This document shows, in pieces, positions 61,395 through 64,000 of a stretch of DNA of 64,000 nt (positions within the stretch are counted from its first letter, which is position 1; every line of letters starts with the position of its first letter). The notes beneath the pieces were generated by a model that worked only from the letters and a program-made list of their open reading frames with translations, searched no databases and was not told the origin of the DNA. Origin of the DNA: Desulfarculales bacterium UBA702 (GTDB taxonomy: Bacteria; Desulfobacterota; Syntrophobacteria; Syntrophobacterales; Syntrophobacteraceae); contig DBMI01000030.1 of the NCBI GenBank assembly GCA_002298165.1, positions 26,035 through 90,034 on the forward strand, written 5' to 3'. The translations under genes and the position numbers were made by a program.

Positions 61395-62000
61395 ATGATA
61401 TACCGCTCGGTGGGCAATCGCTGCGCAGTACATTTGGACTCGCTAAAGCTGCCGATGTCTGAAGAAAAGGCATTGGAAGCGCTTCGTTTGAAGGGATTCA
61501 GGTTACTAGATGTCGATATGGTCGACCTTGCGAGACAAAGCCTGGGCAAGTGTAAATTCGTTCGCGGCGCAAAGATGTCCGTGGCACCACAGATAGTTGA
61601 CTGCGCCAGCTTCACAAAATGGCTTTACGCCCAGTGCGGGATCTGGATGCCGCGGCGTTCGGTCCAGCAGCGCGATTATGGCGATGAGGTCAAGTCGGGC
61701 GAAGAAATAGCCATGGACCTGGTTTTTACCACGGGAATAAAGAACTACTACCGGGAAGACATTCCCAATGGGGTCGGGCACGTCGGAATCGTTACGAATC
61801 CCGGCACTGTTATTCATGCCGCCAGTGAAACCCTTGGAGTCGTCGAAAGCCCAATGGAAAGTTTTATAATCGATATAAAGTTCCGCGGTATACGCAGGTA
61901 TATTCCTACCGGCTCCAAGATCCACACTTTTGAGATTCCTCCCGGATTCGATATAGAGACATCGGACGACATAAGGTGGCTCATTGTCCCGACGCGTTGA
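61395..62000 (+). CDS. NlpC/P60-like cysteine peptidase domain protein
   Basis: A 201-residue protein with the NlpC/P60 core: the catalytic Cys in QIVDCASFTKWLYAQCGI (about 70), MPRRSVQQRDYG, and the His in GVGHVGIVTNPGTVIHAASE (about 128). Such domains cut peptidoglycan stem peptides or related amides. There is no signal peptide or membrane segment, so it may act in the cytoplasm or be secreted otherwise. AGGAAATCC supports ATG 61395; a later ATG at 61455 has no site. It may be co-transcribed with manC. Confidence 0.72.
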   Translation: MIYRSVGNRCAVHLDSLKLPMSEEKALEALRLKGFRLLDVDMVDLARQSLGKCKFVRGAKMSVAPQIVDCASFTKWLYAQCGIWMPRRSVQQRDYGDEVKSGEEIAMDLVFTTGIKNYYREDIPNGVGHVGIVTNPGTVIHAASETLGVVESPMESFIIDIKFRGIRRYIPTGSKIHTFEIPPGFDIETSDDIRWLIVPTR

Positions 62001-62152
62001 TGGAAGCCGACGATCAGGTACCGGCCGCGCGGTTTTCTTATTGCTCTTGATAGTCCCATTTGCATATCTTATAAGAACCATGCAGCATAAATTCCTTCAC
62101 CTCTTACAGGCCTGCTCTTATGTAGCGGCTGGCCGCCGCAAACGAGGTCGAT

Positions 62153-63589
62153 ATGATAGTGCCGGTAGTTATGTCAGGCGGCGTGGGATCAAGACTCTGG
62201 CCACTTTCCAGGGAGCACTTCCCAAAACAGCTTTTGCCGCTTACCGGCGGAGAATATTCCCTGTTCCAGGAAACCCTGATCCGGATTTCTGGCATTTCCG
62301 AAATGGGTCCCTCAATCGTTGTCTGCAACGAAAACCATCGGTTCATGATCGCCGCTCAGATTCAGGCGATAAACATGAAACACGAGACCATCATCCTCGA
62401 GCCTGTCGGGCGAAATACCTGTCCTGCTATCGCAGTCGCTGCCCTCGATGCAGCTAAAAGCGAAAGCGATCCGGTCTTGCTCGTAATGCCGGCCGATCAT
62501 CTTATCAAGGATTCACAACTTTTCGCATCTGCTGTCGTGACTGGAAAAAAAATAGCCGAGGCAGGCAAAATTATTACCTTCGGCATTGTTCCCAATCGTC
62601 CCGAGACCGGCTACGGGTATATCAAAAAAGGTGAAAGCATCAGCACTGGCCAAAGCGATGGCCGCAGCGCTTTTCTTGTAAGCGAATTCTCCGAAAAGCC
62701 AGATCTCGATAGGGCACGATCATACCTTGAATCAGGGAATTACTTTTGGAACAGCGGAATGTTCATGTTCAAACCTTCAGTCTTCCTTCGGGAACTTGAA
62801 CAGTTCGCCCCTTCAATACTCGATTCCTGCCGCAAATCTTATGAAATGGCCAGGCGAGATCTGGATTTTATCCGTCTGGATGAAAAATCGTTTAATTCGT
62901 GCCCTGCCAATTCGATCGATTACGCTGTATTGGAAAAGACCTCCCTTGCAGTGGTGATTCCGCTGGAAATCGGCTGGAGTGACATTGGAAGCTGGCTCTC
63001 ACTGCACGATGTCTGCTCAAAAGACGAATGCCGCAATTCCATCAGTGGAGATGTAATCGCCGAAGACGTCCGCAACTGCTACATCCACTCGGAAAACAGG
63101 CTGGTCGCCGCCCTGGGCGTGGAAAACCAGATAATTATTGAAACCAAGGATGCCGTCCTTGTCTCCTCTATCGAGAGGTCGCAGGACGTCAAGCTGATAG
63201 TCAACAGGCTAAAGGAAGAAAACCGCGAGGAAGCCCTGACCCACCTTCGAGCCTACCGCCCCTGGGGTTCTTTTGAAAATATAGATGCAGGGCAGCGCTT
63301 CAAGGTAAAGAGAATTACCGTAAATCCCGGCTCGACACTTTCGCTCCAGATGCACTACCACCGCGCCGAGCACTGGATCGTTGTCAAAGGTACGGCAAAA
63401 ATCATAAAAGGCGACGAGGTTTTCCTGCTAAACGAGGACCAAAGTACCTACATCCCGCATGGAACAAACCACCGCTTGGAAAACCCCGGAAAAATCCCGC
63501 TCGAACTCATCGAGGTGCAAACCGGAAGCTATCTTGGCGAAGACGATATCTGCAGGTTCGACGATCAATACGGCCGGTCGGAGGAATAA
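62153..63589 (+). CDS. manC: Mannose-1-phosphate guanylyltransferase / mannose-6-phosphate isomerase
   Basis: A 478-residue bifunctional enzyme that makes GDP-mannose for surface polysaccharides. The N-terminal pyrophosphorylase reads VVMSGGVGSRLWPLSREHFP KQ, with the signature loop and Arg/Lys for GTP. Then NSGMFMFKPSVFLRELEQFA and ENQIIIETKDAVLVSSIERS. The C-terminal type-II phosphomannose isomerase cupin has TLSLQMHYHRAEHWIVVKG with metal-binding His residues. Length is normal. GAGG lies five to six bases before the ATG. It may supply GDP-sugars to the glycan operon at 1-6632; that link is inference. Confidence 0.95.
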   Translation: MIVPVVMSGGVGSRLWPLSREHFPKQLLPLTGGEYSLFQETLIRISGISEMGPSIVVCNENHRFMIAAQIQAINMKHETIILEPVGRNTCPAIAVAALDAAKSESDPVLLVMPADHLIKDSQLFASAVVTGKKIAEAGKIITFGIVPNRPETGYGYIKKGESISTGQSDGRSAFLVSEFSEKPDLDRARSYLESGNYFWNSGMFMFKPSVFLRELEQFAPSILDSCRKSYEMARRDLDFIRLDEKSFNSCPANSIDYAVLEKTSLAVVIPLEIGWSDIGSWLSLHDVCSKDECRNSISGDVIAEDVRNCYIHSENRLVAALGVENQIIIETKDAVLVSSIERSQDVKLIVNRLKEENREEALTHLRAYRPWGSFENIDAGQRFKVKRITVNPGSTLSLQMHYHRAEHWIVVKGTAKIIKGDEVFLLNEDQSTYIPHGTNHRLENPGKIPLELIEVQTGSYLGEDDICRFDDQYGRSEE

Positions 63590-63901
63590 GCCGAGCCTCG
63601 GTATCTGCTCGTTTACTCTTGCAGGCTTCGCTTGAGCGCAGAGCGCAATACTACGCCATTGCATCGAAGGAAGCAGAACCCAATCTTCATGACGAACCCT
63701 TCACTCCCGTAAATGATAAAAAGGGTAGCCCGGATTCATATCCCATAGCCGTCAACTTACCGTGAATAAATGTTAAGAGATTCGATGTAATCCAGCTCTG
63801 GTTGTGGCACGCTCTTCCGACCGTGCTACCCGCGCAGACCGAAGGTCCCCACTTGGTTCCGAAATAATTGGAGAGCTTCGGTCGAGGCCATGACGCGGTC
63901 A

Positions 63902-63941
63902 GGGGACCACGCCATACCCCCTTGTTGTGGCATGGTCTCCC
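63902..63941. repeat. Imperfect palindrome near the window end
   Basis: GACCACGCCATA at 63905 and TGTGGCATGGTC ending at 63937 pair at 10 of 12 positions. Related words (TTGTGGCACGCT, GACCGTGCTACC) occur at 63801-63831. The remaining 63590-64000 has no gene that I can support. Confidence 0.4.
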
Positions 63942-64000
63942 TAGGCTGTTGCCTAAATCCCGAATGGAAAATAATAGGCCGAAATTGAAGGAAAACTCCC

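Noticed and set aside
1..64000. tRNA, rRNA and CRISPR arrays
   Set aside because: I looked for TTC-loop signatures, conserved rRNA words and regularly spaced repeats and found none; a covariance-model search would be needed to be certain.

Overview
The window comes from a Gram-negative, sulfate-reducing anaerobe, most likely a deltaproteobacterium of the Desulfobacterota (Syntrophobacter- or Desulfomonile-like). The main evidence is a complete dsrMKJOP operon headed by an RsbRD-type regulator gene. Supporting evidence is a glutaryl-CoA dehydrogenase, a homocysteine synthase of the DUF39 family, LarE, a phasin-like protein and abundant two-component signalling. The species assignment is inference.

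Layout. 1-6632 (minus strand) is a tightly overlapping cell-surface glycan operon: two SDR epimerases, a B12-type radical SAM enzyme, a GT4 glycosyltransferase and two CgeB-like glycosyltransferases, the last cut by the window edge. 7265-10660 is a giant DUF748 envelope protein. 10752-13745 holds three very small genes and a duplicated pair of exported proteins with matching leaders and hairpins. 13825-15015 is an HDOD protein ending in an incomplete kinase module. 15162-21438 is the dsr operon (dsrM, K, J, O, P), with an RsbRD-like gene in front, a small unknown gene behind, and a CRP/HcpR-type palindrome placed at about -41 of a possible promoter. 21665-23429 holds a GNAT and glutaryl-CoA dehydrogenase. 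23704-30573 (plus) holds a diadenylate-cyclase-like protein, an exported protein, recO, a CcdA/TlpA pair, glgC and two small genes.

30622-35813 holds a DUF389-like membrane protein, a phasin-like protein, an IS630 remnant, and a soluble Cache protein followed by a chemoreceptor. 36000-45600 is an accessory island. It has an exported RHS protein with a variable C-terminal tail, a possible two-helix immunity protein, a double-CXXC (SitI6-like) immunity-type gene, a RAYT transposase with REP-type repeats (two 120-bp copies), a tail-fibre-like exported protein, and a small fibronectin-III protein carrying a single RHS-type repeat.

46519-64000 returns to core-type genes: an HD-domain protein; a SRPBCC protein; a three-gene phosphorelay (hybrid kinase, REC-HPt, REC-PAS-GGDEF-EAL) that should set c-di-GMP; a sulfur operon (HcyS, LarE, PP-loop protein); a nitrilase-family amidase; small and low-complexity proteins; an NlpC/P60-like protein; and manC.

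No tRNA, rRNA or CRISPR array was seen. The observations most worth following are the HcyS-LarE-PP-loop operon, the palindrome upstream of dsr, the RAYT/REP/immunity island beside the RHS gene, and the cyclase-like protein with an altered RHR motif.
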